Below are positions 15,801 to 21,694 of a stretch of DNA of 21,694 bases, one piece after another. This stretch comes from Oscillospiraceae bacterium (GTDB lineage: Bacteria > Bacillota_A > Clostridia > Oscillospirales > Oscillospiraceae). A program made the translations under genes and the position numbers. Within the stretch, counting starts at the first letter, position 1. Every line of letters begins with the position of its first letter. The notes below the pieces were generated by a model. The model had not been told where the DNA came from and did not search any database. It worked only from the letters and a program-made list of their open reading frames with translations. Location: contig CADBKB010000008.1 of NCBI GenBank assembly GCA_902795095.1, positions 1-21,694 on the forward strand. The letters run 5' to 3'.

Positions 15801-18800
15801 CTGCGATTTCACCGACGAGCTGCCCGACGACTGGTTCTTCTCCACCGGCGTCAGCGCGAACCGCTGGTCCGGCGGCGACTTCAAGGGCGAGATCCCCATG
15901 AACGCCGACTATGCCTATGCCGTCCGGGACGGCGCCTCTGTCACCTTCGACACCGACGCCGATACCTTCCGGCTTTACTTCGACGGCAAGGTGTCGGTCA
16001 GCTCCGGCGCCTCCGTCGAATACAAGGATCTGAAAAAATCCCCCGCCAAAATCAGCCTCGGCGACGCCGGCGGCGTGAGCCGCGCCGTCACCGTCACCGT
16101 CAAGGCCGGCACGAAGCTCGACCGCTACGCGGTGGGGAGCGATCCCGGGCGCAAGAGCGCCGGCGGCCCCATTACCGCCGTCTATGCCCCCCAGAGTCTG
16201 GTCCATGTCAGCGGCCCGAAGGATATTTCCGCGACCCAGACCGTGCATGTCCCGCAGCCCGCGCGCCGCGCCGTACAGCCCACCGGCACCCAGGACTTCC
16301 AGCTCTCCGGCTACAACACCGCCGGCGACGCGAAGAAGCTTGTCAGCGGCCTGGCCGGCGGCTATACCTACAAGCTCTTCCAGACCCCGGAAGACAGCTA
16401 TATCGTCTATCCTCTGATGCTCGACGGCGTACCCCAGCTCGTGATGAGCAAGGTGGTCATGACCGGCGCTCTGGCCACGATCGAAGGTCTGCAGAATCCC
16501 GTGGACAAGAATGCGGCCAACGCCTACATCCTCCTGGACGGCGACGGCACCACCGACTATGATTTTTCCGTGGAGGCGTCCGGCTCGACCGTCACCGCGA
16601 TTTGGATCAGCGCCGGCAGGACCGAGGGCACCTATGCGGTCAAGCACGCCTCGATGGATCTGAGCTCCGGCACCGGCTTCGACGATGTACAGGTCTACAG
16701 CCTGCCCGGCGCCTATTCGTTCCTCCCGACCCAGGCCGGCGGCACCGCCGTCTGGGCCGGCAGGGGCGACGGCGACAACGGCAACGCCGACCTCAGGGCC
16801 TTCCTGCTGGCGAAGCATCCCGACCTCACCGCTGAGGCCCTGAACACCTGCAGCACCGACGACCCCGCCCTGGCCAACACCGTGTTCTACTGGGCCACCC
16901 AGTCGAAGCTCAACGAGCTGTGCGGCGGCGGGTCCGTCCTGACCAGCAGCAGCGGCGCCAGCGCCGAGATCCCCGGCGAAACGGTGGACAACCTGGAGGC
17001 GGGCCTCATAAACGGCCAGCTCTGCCTCCTGTACTCCACCAGCAAGGCCGCCTATTTCGATACGAACTCCGACGTGCCCGCCACCGTGGATGCAGGCCAT
17101 ATGGACGCGGACACCGAGCGCGGCCTCATCCGCCGGCTCTACCTGCGCACCCTGACCGACCGCGGCTTCGGCCCGGCGAAGTGCCTGCAGACCGTCATCG
17201 ACTTTGAGAACTGCTCGGAGGACACCCTGTCCTCGGCAAAGCTCACCGACGGCATCTATGTGAACTCCGCCCTGCAGGGCGAGGGACGCGCCGATCCCTA
17301 CTTCGGCAATCTCCGCTTCATCACCGCCGAGTTGTTCGGCAACGAGGTGCAGACCGCGGCCCTTTATGAGATGGGCGGCAACACCTACCTTCTGTCCGAG
17401 GCCGATCTGACCGCCATCCTCGGCGGCAAAAGCTCTGCTGCCGTGAAGCCCATCTTTGAGGTGACTGCCGGCACCGACGTCAATATCGGCTCCGACGGCA
17501 AAAACATGGCCGTGGTCTACACCGCCCCCGTGGCAGACAGCCTGTCCAATGCCATCTACGCGGCCTGGTGGGACAAGAACGTCGGCACCTGGGGCAGCCC
17601 GACGATCCTGGCCACGCGCAATCTGCAGATCTTCGAGGACCGCATTACCTACGGTATGAACGCGGAGGAGGCAGAGCGCGCCTATCTCGGTCTGGCCTCC
17701 ACCCCCGGCGGTCACACCGGCTCCAAGTCCCGCCTCACCTTCTCCAATCTGCAGATGGCTACCCGTCCCGTCACGCGCAAAGACGGAACCGCCGGCCAGC
17801 AGCTCATGATCCTCACCGAGGGCAGCCTGGTCAAGCTCAAGGATCAGACCTACCAGATGGGCGACGGCAAGGAACCCCTGAAGACCCTCATCCCCGACGG
17901 CGATCCCGACGTGGGCTTCTACGCCATCGCCTTCGGCGAGGGCGAGCAGGCCCTGGGCCAGGCCAGCCTTTCCCTTGCAAATTACGATTTCACCATCGGA
18001 AGCGAGCTGATCGGCGGCGTGCGCTTCACCAATACCGGCACGGCGGCAATCCGCTCCCCCGACGACAACCCCGCCACCGCGAAGCTGTACGTGGACAAGG
18101 GAGAAAAGAGCGAGACCCTGGCCGAATGGACCATCGCCGAATCCATCCCCTCCGGCAGCGAGACCGTCCTGAGCTTCAAGTCCTCCGCGCTGACCGGTAC
18201 CCTGCCCGAGGGCGCGCGCTTCTGCCTGGAGGTTTCAGAGGACGCCTCCTACTTCAAGGAGGGCGCTTTCTCCGAAACCCTCGACAATCTCATGACAGTG
18301 AAGGCCTGCCCGGAGCTGAGCTTCGGCGAGTTCTCGCTGGAGCTTGCCTCCATCGAGGACGGCGCAGCTCTGCTCAGCCTCCGATCCTCCGTACAGAACA
18401 CCGGCAGCGAAAGCGCCAAGGGCGTCTACATCCAGTTCTGCTATGACACCGGCGAGAAGGACGCCGCAGGCAACGCGATCTATGCTCCCGTGGACATCAC
18501 CGGCAGCAAGCTCGTCACCGGCGTACAGGAGGAGATCCAAAAGAGAGGCAGCCACGTCAGCGCCGACACCATCGGCGTCTATCAGCTCTCCGGCACCGAC
18601 GGCGGCGCCCTGGATCCGGGCCACAGCCGCACCGTGACGGGCATGCTGCGCGTACCCCTGAAATGCTTCGCCGAGCAGGCCGATCTCAGCGGCGCGCATC
18701 TGCGGGCGGAGATCTACTCCGACGGCGACCTGCCCGATCTCATTGAGGAGGTGTACACCTCCGAGCACAACGAGTACAACGAGGCCAACAACCAGGCGGA

Positions 18801-21492
18801 GCAGACCATCAGACACGCCACCGTGTTCAATGTGCCCGCCCGCATCTCCATGGCTCTGGGCAACACACTGCGTCTGCCAGTGAGCTTCGCCTCCACCAGC
18901 ACCGCGCCGGAGATCGTCCTGTCGGAGATCAGCGACGGCAGCGAGGACTGGAGCGCGCGGCTGGGCCTGGCCTACTATGATCCCGACCGGGGCGTCATCG
19001 TCGCGGCGCCGAACGCCAACGCCCGCGCTCTGCTCGAGCAGAAGCGGGAGGTCACCGGCGTGCTGCAGATCCGGGATCTTTCCACCAACTCTCTGAGCGC
19101 CATCACCTTCCGGGTGGGCGAGAGCGGCGAGGGCATCAACATCTACCGCGACGACGCCACCTTCCGCTTCCGCAACCCCGACGGCTCCGACACCGACCTC
19201 TACGCCCCATCGACCGCAGGCCAGGGCTGGAGCTTCCCGGACAGGGGCGCGGAGATCGACTGGATCCCCGGCGACATGCCCATGAACCGCGACCTGTGCC
19301 TGGCCGGTCTGGACGGCGCCAGCATGCAGTTCGACTCCGTCGCCGATACCATGCAGATCGTCTTCAAGGGAACGATCACCGTCAGCTCCCCGATGCTGGA
19401 CCGTGACCTGGTCTTCACCGAATCCCCGGCAAAGCTCGAGTTCCACAACGACACGGGCAAGGTCCATACCGTCACCGTCCGTGCTGCCCGGGGCACGCGT
19501 CTGGATCGCTACACCGCCACCTACAAGACCGAAACGGTGCCCGACGCCGACGCCGACGCGCCGGTGATCGCTTGGAGCCGCAGCTTCCCGGATCCCGCCT
19601 CCCTGACGCCCGGACAGGCGGTCACCGCCACCTGCTATGTGCTCGACAGCTCGGGCCTGCGCCGTGTGAGCCTCAACGGCGAGGACCTGTCCGAGTCCAC
19701 CGAACCGAAGCTGACAAAAACCGACGAGGGCTTCTGGAGCTTCGAGTACACCTTTACGCAGAACGTGCCCATGCAGCTGCGCGCCTATGATGCCGCGGGC
19801 AACACCAGCCGGTGCGACGTGAACGTAGACTGGTTCAACGACGTCCTGTCCGAGGGCGCCGTCGCCGGCGCGCCGTCCATCACCCCTGCCGCGCTGTCCT
19901 TCTTGGATGGCGAGGGCCGTCCCATCGACGCCGGGACGCCGCTGACCGAGCCTCCGCGGCTGCGCAGCAGCTATGAAGCCGCCGCCGGCGAGCGCGTGAG
20001 CGCCTTCCTGCTGTCCGGCCGCACCCGGACCGAGCTGGCAGCGGAGGACGAGCGGACGTGGCGGACCGTGACCAACGGCTTCTATCTCGTCCGCGTGGAC
20101 CGGGACGACGGCTCCTGGGGCCAGGCGGTGACGGCGCTCAGCACCCTGGATGCGGACGAGCCGCAGCTGTCGGTGACCCGGTACGGCGAACGCCTGGAGA
20201 TCACCGCCTCCGACAATGCCCGCCTCGCTTCTCTCACCGTCAACGGCTATCCCCTCAAGGTCAGCGGAAAACGCTTTACCGGCACCTTCCTGCTGCGCTG
20301 CAGCGGCGTCTACGAGGTGACGGTCACAGACAACAGCGGTCTGAGCGTCAGCACGACCGTCACCGTGGACCTGCCCCTGGGTCTGCGCAATACCGGCGTC
20401 ACCACCGACCTCTCCTGCAGCGGCGGAAACATCATCGGTGCGATCACCGTGGATCCCGCCGGCGTCTACGGCGGCGACTATCTCCCCGACCAGAGCGATC
20501 CGGCGAGCAACCTGTATGTCAACCGTTACTTTGCCGCCGTCATCCCCGAGAGCGCCGATCCCGCCTCTGTCCCCGCCGACGCCTTCGTTGAGCTGCCGCA
20601 CACCTTCTCCGACCTGCAGCCGGGCGCCTACCGCATCGTCCTGCGGGATATCGCCGGCAAGCAGGGCGTGGACGCCGTGCCCGTCATCGTGGAGCATCCG
20701 GACAATGCCTGGAAGGAGCCCACCTACGAGTGGTCCAAGGACCTGCAGACGGTCACCGCCGCCCGCGTGTGCAGCCTGGACCCGACCCATTTCGAGCTGG
20801 AGACGGTGAAAACCGAATTCATCCTGCTCCGGCCCTCCACCTTCGAGCGGGACGGTCAGGGCGCGTATGCCGCGAAATTCCGGAACCCCGCCTTCACCGA
20901 GCAGCGCAGGTTCGTGACGGTGCCCGCCATCAACTGCGACGGCGGCGACGCCTGTCCGGGCCGGCACTTCCTGGATATGCCGCCGGCAGGCAACTGGGCT
21001 CACATTCCCATCGACTGGGCGGTGGTCAACCAGGTCACCAAGGGCACCGCAGCGGACCGCTTCAGCCCCGCCGCCACCTGCACCAGAGGCCAGGTCGTCA
21101 CCTTCCTGTGGCGCACCGCCGGCTGCCCGGAGCCCAGGAACACCGGCACCGCCTTTACGGACCTGAAACCCGGCGCATTCTATGAAAAAGCCGTCGCCTG
21201 GGCCGTGGAGCAGGGCATCACCAAAGGCGCCACCGACACCACCTTCGCCCCGGATGCCACCTGCACCAGAGGTCAGATCGTCACCTTCCTGTATCGGTTC
21301 AGGGAATCTCCTGCAGTGGAGAAGACCGAGAGCCCCTTCACCGACCTCAAGCCCGGCGCCTACTATGAGGACGCCGTCGCCTGGGCCGTGGCCAACGGGG
21401 TCACCAACGGCATGAGCCCCACCAGCTTCGCCCCGGACGCCACCTGCCGGAGAGACCAGGTCGTCACCTTCCTGTACCGCTCGGTGGAATAA
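9865..21492 (+). CDS. Giant SLH-anchored, multi-domain surface protein (3875 aa)
   Basis: A signal peptide (residues 1 to about 30, IVALLLCVLLLASP then ALRAEA) and three C-terminal SLH domains (about 3702-3752, 3764-3814, 3825-3875) show export and non-covalent wall anchoring. From the N-terminus: a Calx-beta-like unit (58-105 and 283-346) interrupted by an Ig-like segment (158-250); a complete Calx-beta domain (349-462); and a long unassigned region with a Ca-loop-like DGDGNNAIDG at 1118-1127. A hydrophilic DGTK-rich linker spans about 1472-1580, and an unassigned hydrophobic beta-rich region about 1640-1950. A duplicated domain occurs at 1960-2090 and 3090-3218. Between them lie a beta-propeller-like stretch (about 2140-2690) and CARDB-like repeats (about 2700-2990). 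Two Ig/cadherin-like units (about 3233-3325, 3430-3505) and a WxxPTYxW wall repeat (about 3616-3690) follow. ATG 9865 is 7 bp from GGAGG; ATG 9862 is possible. The frame is intact. Adhesion or matrix function is likely; ligand unknown. Confidence 0.92.
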   Translation: MKRNLCQRIVALLLCVLLLASPMTDALRAEAAQPELPAALSTPEGEIPVEEDWDEVYPYGTFAFGTHQADVAEPGATTLDGGQIPGEIEIPVYRLGGTVGRVTATVTYAPAITTDPTGEQKVYDYAASGRDDIRIEYDNPSPIAAYQSPGMPEELLTMQPGDLAVVADVAEDPDAATPMTLRLSGAAEGLRWQVKERGLWQDVRDAEGDTLDAVWGDVWDAETDAWSGTDFRCLYRGEDGTLCSVSLLGEEYEPIAPPPPIPEDLDAQADPGRTVLEIVEEFGVYEFPLTFADGESVKYIRVKALDDALPELPEMGLFTITGCVGGALSDMCSTLTLMVSDNDTGEASEVGFAAEEMTFDRAEGAIRVPVVRTGGKTYNVTVHYETVDGTAVQGVDYARAEGDLAFAGSLDEASIPIELIAGAGSGDKTLTLVLSDLRGGGELCSLGASEITVTLTGESADPASPTGLNLASVLAGGDGEAVAMETAAEALIPEAGTVRADTQAGETATLSADLLPAEPARKSYVVNPHFVFRRADLAPENDSGEAGTNGASETGSGQAVSGNPKYEEKLDAYMKTGYWADWEVALGSMPIDNEGYQLREGKSTQNYRSKLTAWTTRTATNNNGGEILVQDLKDFSYSTESGTEIIPDYTRISANFDSRAELVVGNGTLYSDYIFITRLAEVGQKATNIFESNKWLRPHVSFWSTVRGTEMDTLETKYEVYGVKDRRYFWYSQGGYNDAGTWVSGAAYGGDRGKDVFGGMEYVTEEPLRWGKVAEMDMEFAMRDQWKDESGSWNETCGDNDHTSVDVLTYAFARRTFRTTGGDHGIGLVLYTANDANEPGNYTKIQPGSALPAGEQSLYDTLTPAISIVEGAGGVSDSGELYVGSRLKIDASGISGFDIPNDGVFMTNRAGEKVGTVECKNQVFYITMQWDGMTQSALDDEYQLNILLERSQSLKVDIVPSTPHAADGATADSAYEDTFSSLFRLTDGVEDGGFIARTIDVTCSKLADEATSQTSKLLASYFPDTITYYLSRGAFGTGDQGVYTVTNKLKNIQSVNFNQDPDDVILYNGCRYAGNEDIPLTEADMSSEAPVFTFIDAANLDDVSSMAVLIDHVEVYYDGDGNNAIDGALDAKNRFVLSEGSKDRFVALVDGDYPESYFTAHKDADGTIHQHFFKVFLTLRPRALQAPAGQDQQAQSQLLPAFLSAVTDETAAAALTDEQRAIRYVRGVNTDGHPMYGAEATKITYIDIPLGGDVGEKTMHTVTTAKLDAEGEITGSSTAAEYGWTPEYTGQLLVPYDNPTPITDTNNITGGAVSIAGENPALRADGTYAYSKAGRDNVNASLASFSGRTTFAIGIQPQVKPTEATPATKAATQSGIDSLDDIHPETLSVGTVTSTPGADGVMNQQSGGDAGSTDGKGPGEDIGHDEFSPDLGVELPSLEFELGDYAKIIIDGYQVGFAIGIPIYKYEDTKYSGSQQSSTDSDGTKTSSYKDENGNTITDKEKKDGTKTHSTTTSTPDPKDPNLRTELTQTEITKPDGTKGYYNSTTTYKKDSDGKEHAINRTVDTNQPNTPSDPPEEKKNGFVEAHGQMATLNEFRKALMSPLKGSMKKFTDDFWSQDNDDSLKNAKNGNATSQKVEVSFTVQISMMFEFNPIDNGYYFKNAGLAATLGVEFTVQHRFTPCPLVYVYVKIGLEIEAKVSLSVLRTAKEGKAITGFQQGSLAGLSRGETAIFALDMRKAKENPDAISMEGSKNCRGFHLTLDGKVYMEVFDNARCSGKALTSGALTGDGSVKEVLYKDYNKQVYVRLTPVGAVTASDLRPVVGAASKVVFDGLSITPGISLEAGVGVGIEVAHFELFLRTSIAITMTMGGYLEETEKYEGFYISDFEWSLALGFHLVIAFFNFSMDCIAIGVQGQQHGTGGWFNWDITASAANGAKVLWEKSTYTSADAKSLPDEPKPPTGVNIGQEDNGIRFYNADGTACDFTDELPDDWFFSTGVSANRWSGGDFKGEIPMNADYAYAVRDGASVTFDTDADTFRLYFDGKVSVSSGASVEYKDLKKSPAKISLGDAGGVSRAVTVTVKAGTKLDRYAVGSDPGRKSAGGPITAVYAPQSLVHVSGPKDISATQTVHVPQPARRAVQPTGTQDFQLSGYNTAGDAKKLVSGLAGGYTYKLFQTPEDSYIVYPLMLDGVPQLVMSKVVMTGALATIEGLQNPVDKNAANAYILLDGDGTTDYDFSVEASGSTVTAIWISAGRTEGTYAVKHASMDLSSGTGFDDVQVYSLPGAYSFLPTQAGGTAVWAGRGDGDNGNADLRAFLLAKHPDLTAEALNTCSTDDPALANTVFYWATQSKLNELCGGGSVLTSSSGASAEIPGETVDNLEAGLINGQLCLLYSTSKAAYFDTNSDVPATVDAGHMDADTERGLIRRLYLRTLTDRGFGPAKCLQTVIDFENCSEDTLSSAKLTDGIYVNSALQGEGRADPYFGNLRFITAELFGNEVQTAALYEMGGNTYLLSEADLTAILGGKSSAAVKPIFEVTAGTDVNIGSDGKNMAVVYTAPVADSLSNAIYAAWWDKNVGTWGSPTILATRNLQIFEDRITYGMNAEEAERAYLGLASTPGGHTGSKSRLTFSNLQMATRPVTRKDGTAGQQLMILTEGSLVKLKDQTYQMGDGKEPLKTLIPDGDPDVGFYAIAFGEGEQALGQASLSLANYDFTIGSELIGGVRFTNTGTAAIRSPDDNPATAKLYVDKGEKSETLAEWTIAESIPSGSETVLSFKSSALTGTLPEGARFCLEVSEDASYFKEGAFSETLDNLMTVKACPELSFGEFSLELASIEDGAALLSLRSSVQNTGSESAKGVYIQFCYDTGEKDAAGNAIYAPVDITGSKLVTGVQEEIQKRGSHVSADTIGVYQLSGTDGGALDPGHSRTVTGMLRVPLKCFAEQADLSGAHLRAEIYSDGDLPDLIEEVYTSEHNEYNEANNQAEQTIRHATVFNVPARISMALGNTLRLPVSFASTSTAPEIVLSEISDGSEDWSARLGLAYYDPDRGVIVAAPNANARALLEQKREVTGVLQIRDLSTNSLSAITFRVGESGEGINIYRDDATFRFRNPDGSDTDLYAPSTAGQGWSFPDRGAEIDWIPGDMPMNRDLCLAGLDGASMQFDSVADTMQIVFKGTITVSSPMLDRDLVFTESPAKLEFHNDTGKVHTVTVRAARGTRLDRYTATYKTETVPDADADAPVIAWSRSFPDPASLTPGQAVTATCYVLDSSGLRRVSLNGEDLSESTEPKLTKTDEGFWSFEYTFTQNVPMQLRAYDAAGNTSRCDVNVDWFNDVLSEGAVAGAPSITPAALSFLDGEGRPIDAGTPLTEPPRLRSSYEAAAGERVSAFLLSGRTRTELAAEDERTWRTVTNGFYLVRVDRDDGSWGQAVTALSTLDADEPQLSVTRYGERLEITASDNARLASLTVNGYPLKVSGKRFTGTFLLRCSGVYEVTVTDNSGLSVSTTVTVDLPLGLRNTGVTTDLSCSGGNIIGAITVDPAGVYGGDYLPDQSDPASNLYVNRYFAAVIPESADPASVPADAFVELPHTFSDLQPGAYRIVLRDIAGKQGVDAVPVIVEHPDNAWKEPTYEWSKDLQTVTAARVCSLDPTHFELETVKTEFILLRPSTFERDGQGAYAAKFRNPAFTEQRRFVTVPAINCDGGDACPGRHFLDMPPAGNWAHIPIDWAVVNQVTKGTAADRFSPAATCTRGQVVTFLWRTAGCPEPRNTGTAFTDLKPGAFYEKAVAWAVEQGITKGATDTTFAPDATCTRGQIVTFLYRFRESPAVEKTESPFTDLKPGAYYEDAVAWAVANGVTNGMSPTSFAPDATCRRDQVVTFLYRSVE
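15742..16134 (+). repeat. Internal duplicated domain, copy A1 (in the giant gene)
   Basis: Residues 1960-2090. It shares with copy A2 an ordered set of strings: GVNI...IRFYNADG, IPMN, DGASVTFDTDADT, VSVSS, SPAKISL and GTKLDRY. No known family was recognised; the beta-rich pattern suggests a sandwich domain. Confidence 0.85.
19132..19518 (+). repeat. Internal duplicated domain, copy A2 (in the giant gene)
   Basis: Residues 3090-3218, matching A1 in order: GINI...FRFRNPDG, MPMN, DGASMQFDSVADT, ITVSS, SPAKLEF and GTRLDRY. The copies are about 1000 residues apart and diverged at the amino-acid level, so the duplication is old. Confidence 0.85.
20968..21489 (+). repeat. Three tandem SLH domains at the C-terminus of the giant protein
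   Basis: Each unit has the FxDxxxxxWxxxxIxWAVxxGxxxG...F.P...CTRGQxVTFLxR pattern of S-layer homology domains, which bind pyruvylated secondary cell-wall polymer in Gram-positives. Units 2 and 3 share FTDLKPGAxYE and AVAWAV nearly exactly; unit 1 is more diverged. The final codons before the stop complete the third unit. Confidence 0.93.
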
Positions 21493-21507
21493 CGCCGATC
21501 CATCAAC

Positions 21508-21539
21508 AAAAAGCCCCCGGATCCGCAAGGATCCGGGGG
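21508..21539 (-). terminator. Strong hairpin with a U-tract only in the minus direction
   Basis: CCCCCGGATCC (21514-21524) pairs with GGATCCGGGGG (21529-21539) around GCAA. Five A residues precede it (21508-21512), so on the minus strand the hairpin is followed by C and TTTTT, a standard intrinsic terminator for leftward transcripts. In the direction of the giant gene the stem is followed by TCAGCG and the repeat element, not by T residues. It may still define the 3' end of the giant mRNA. Confidence 0.7.
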
Positions 21540-21545
21540 TCAGCG

Positions 21546-21694
21546 TGTCAAAAAAGTATTTTTGCCCCGCTGCGTGCGTTTTCCAAACTTTTGGTAAAGT
21601 TTGGAAAACGGTTTGATTGGACGCGAAAGGAAACCCTGACGGTTTCCTTTCACACTTTCCTTCCCTCCGATTGTGAAGCCTTCCAAGTTTTTTG
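21546..21694. mobile_element. MITE-like intergenic repeat, copy 2 (inverted, cut by the window end)
   Basis: It begins TGTCAAAAAA and runs off the window just before the final ACA of the opposite terminus. It is the reverse complement of 5127-5280 with only a few differences, including one base pair in the long stem that changes on both sides (21582 T with 21605 A, against C with G in copy 1). It is preceded by TCAGCG and a GC-rich hairpin, as copy 1 is on the minus strand. Confidence 0.8.

Noticed and set aside
1..21694. CRISPR arrays, tRNA or rRNA genes, integrases, transposases
   Set aside because: None was seen: no spaced direct repeats of CRISPR type, no cloverleaf candidates, and no recombinase or transposase reading frame on either strand.

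Overview
The window looks like two pieces of DNA from unrelated gut-type bacteria joined near position 3110-3130. The left piece (1 to about 3.1 kb) has moderate GC (28 of 60 bases in 241-300). It carries a + strand cell-wall operon: a VanW-family protein cut by the window edge, a secreted D-Ala-D-Ala carboxypeptidase and the first residues of a zinc-ribbon protein. The protein style suggests an actinobacterium of the Coriobacteriia/Eggerthellaceae type (inference). The rest (about 3.1-21.7 kb) is clearly richer in GC (40 of 60 bases in 3241-3300). Its SLH-anchored surface protein, DUF6320/COG4908 pair and intergenic repeats suggest a Clostridia/Oscillospiraceae-type Firmicute. Both genes at the join are truncated and run into each other's antisense. 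There is no mobile-element gene or att-like structure, so a chimeric contig is more likely than transfer.

Layout of the right piece. Minus strand: a DUF6320 zinc-ribbon membrane protein (C-terminus cut by the join) and a condensation-domain-like acyltransferase form an operon with its own sigma-A-like promoter (about 5025-5053). A 344-bp intergenic region follows, holding that promoter, two identical GC-rich palindromes and a 154-bp TIR-bounded repeat. Next come metF and an isoprenylcysteine-methyltransferase-like membrane protein, with a consensus promoter at 6990-7018. Plus strand, divergent from these: an operon of an ECF-type sigma factor, a small two-TM protein, a polytopic membrane protein and a PrsW-family membrane protease. 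These genes overlap one another, and the operon ends in a textbook terminator (9439-9469). A second unit follows: a paralogue of the small two-TM protein, then a single 11.6-kb gene. That gene encodes a 3875-residue exported protein with Calx-beta, Ig-like, beta-propeller-like and CARDB-like regions, a duplicated domain of unknown type, and three C-terminal SLH domains. A second, inverted copy of the 154-bp repeat begins just after its 3' hairpin and runs off the right edge.

How it may work. The sigma / two-TM / membrane sensor / PrsW cassette next to a giant SLH protein resembles a regulated-intramembrane-proteolysis switch for a surface protein. No classical RsiW-type zinc-finger anti-sigma is present. 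The small two-TM protein, which has a basic cytoplasmic N-terminus, is the candidate anti-sigma or PrsW substrate, and its paralogue is translationally coupled to the giant gene. This is the most interesting system in the window. The gene content is seen directly; the regulatory logic is inference.
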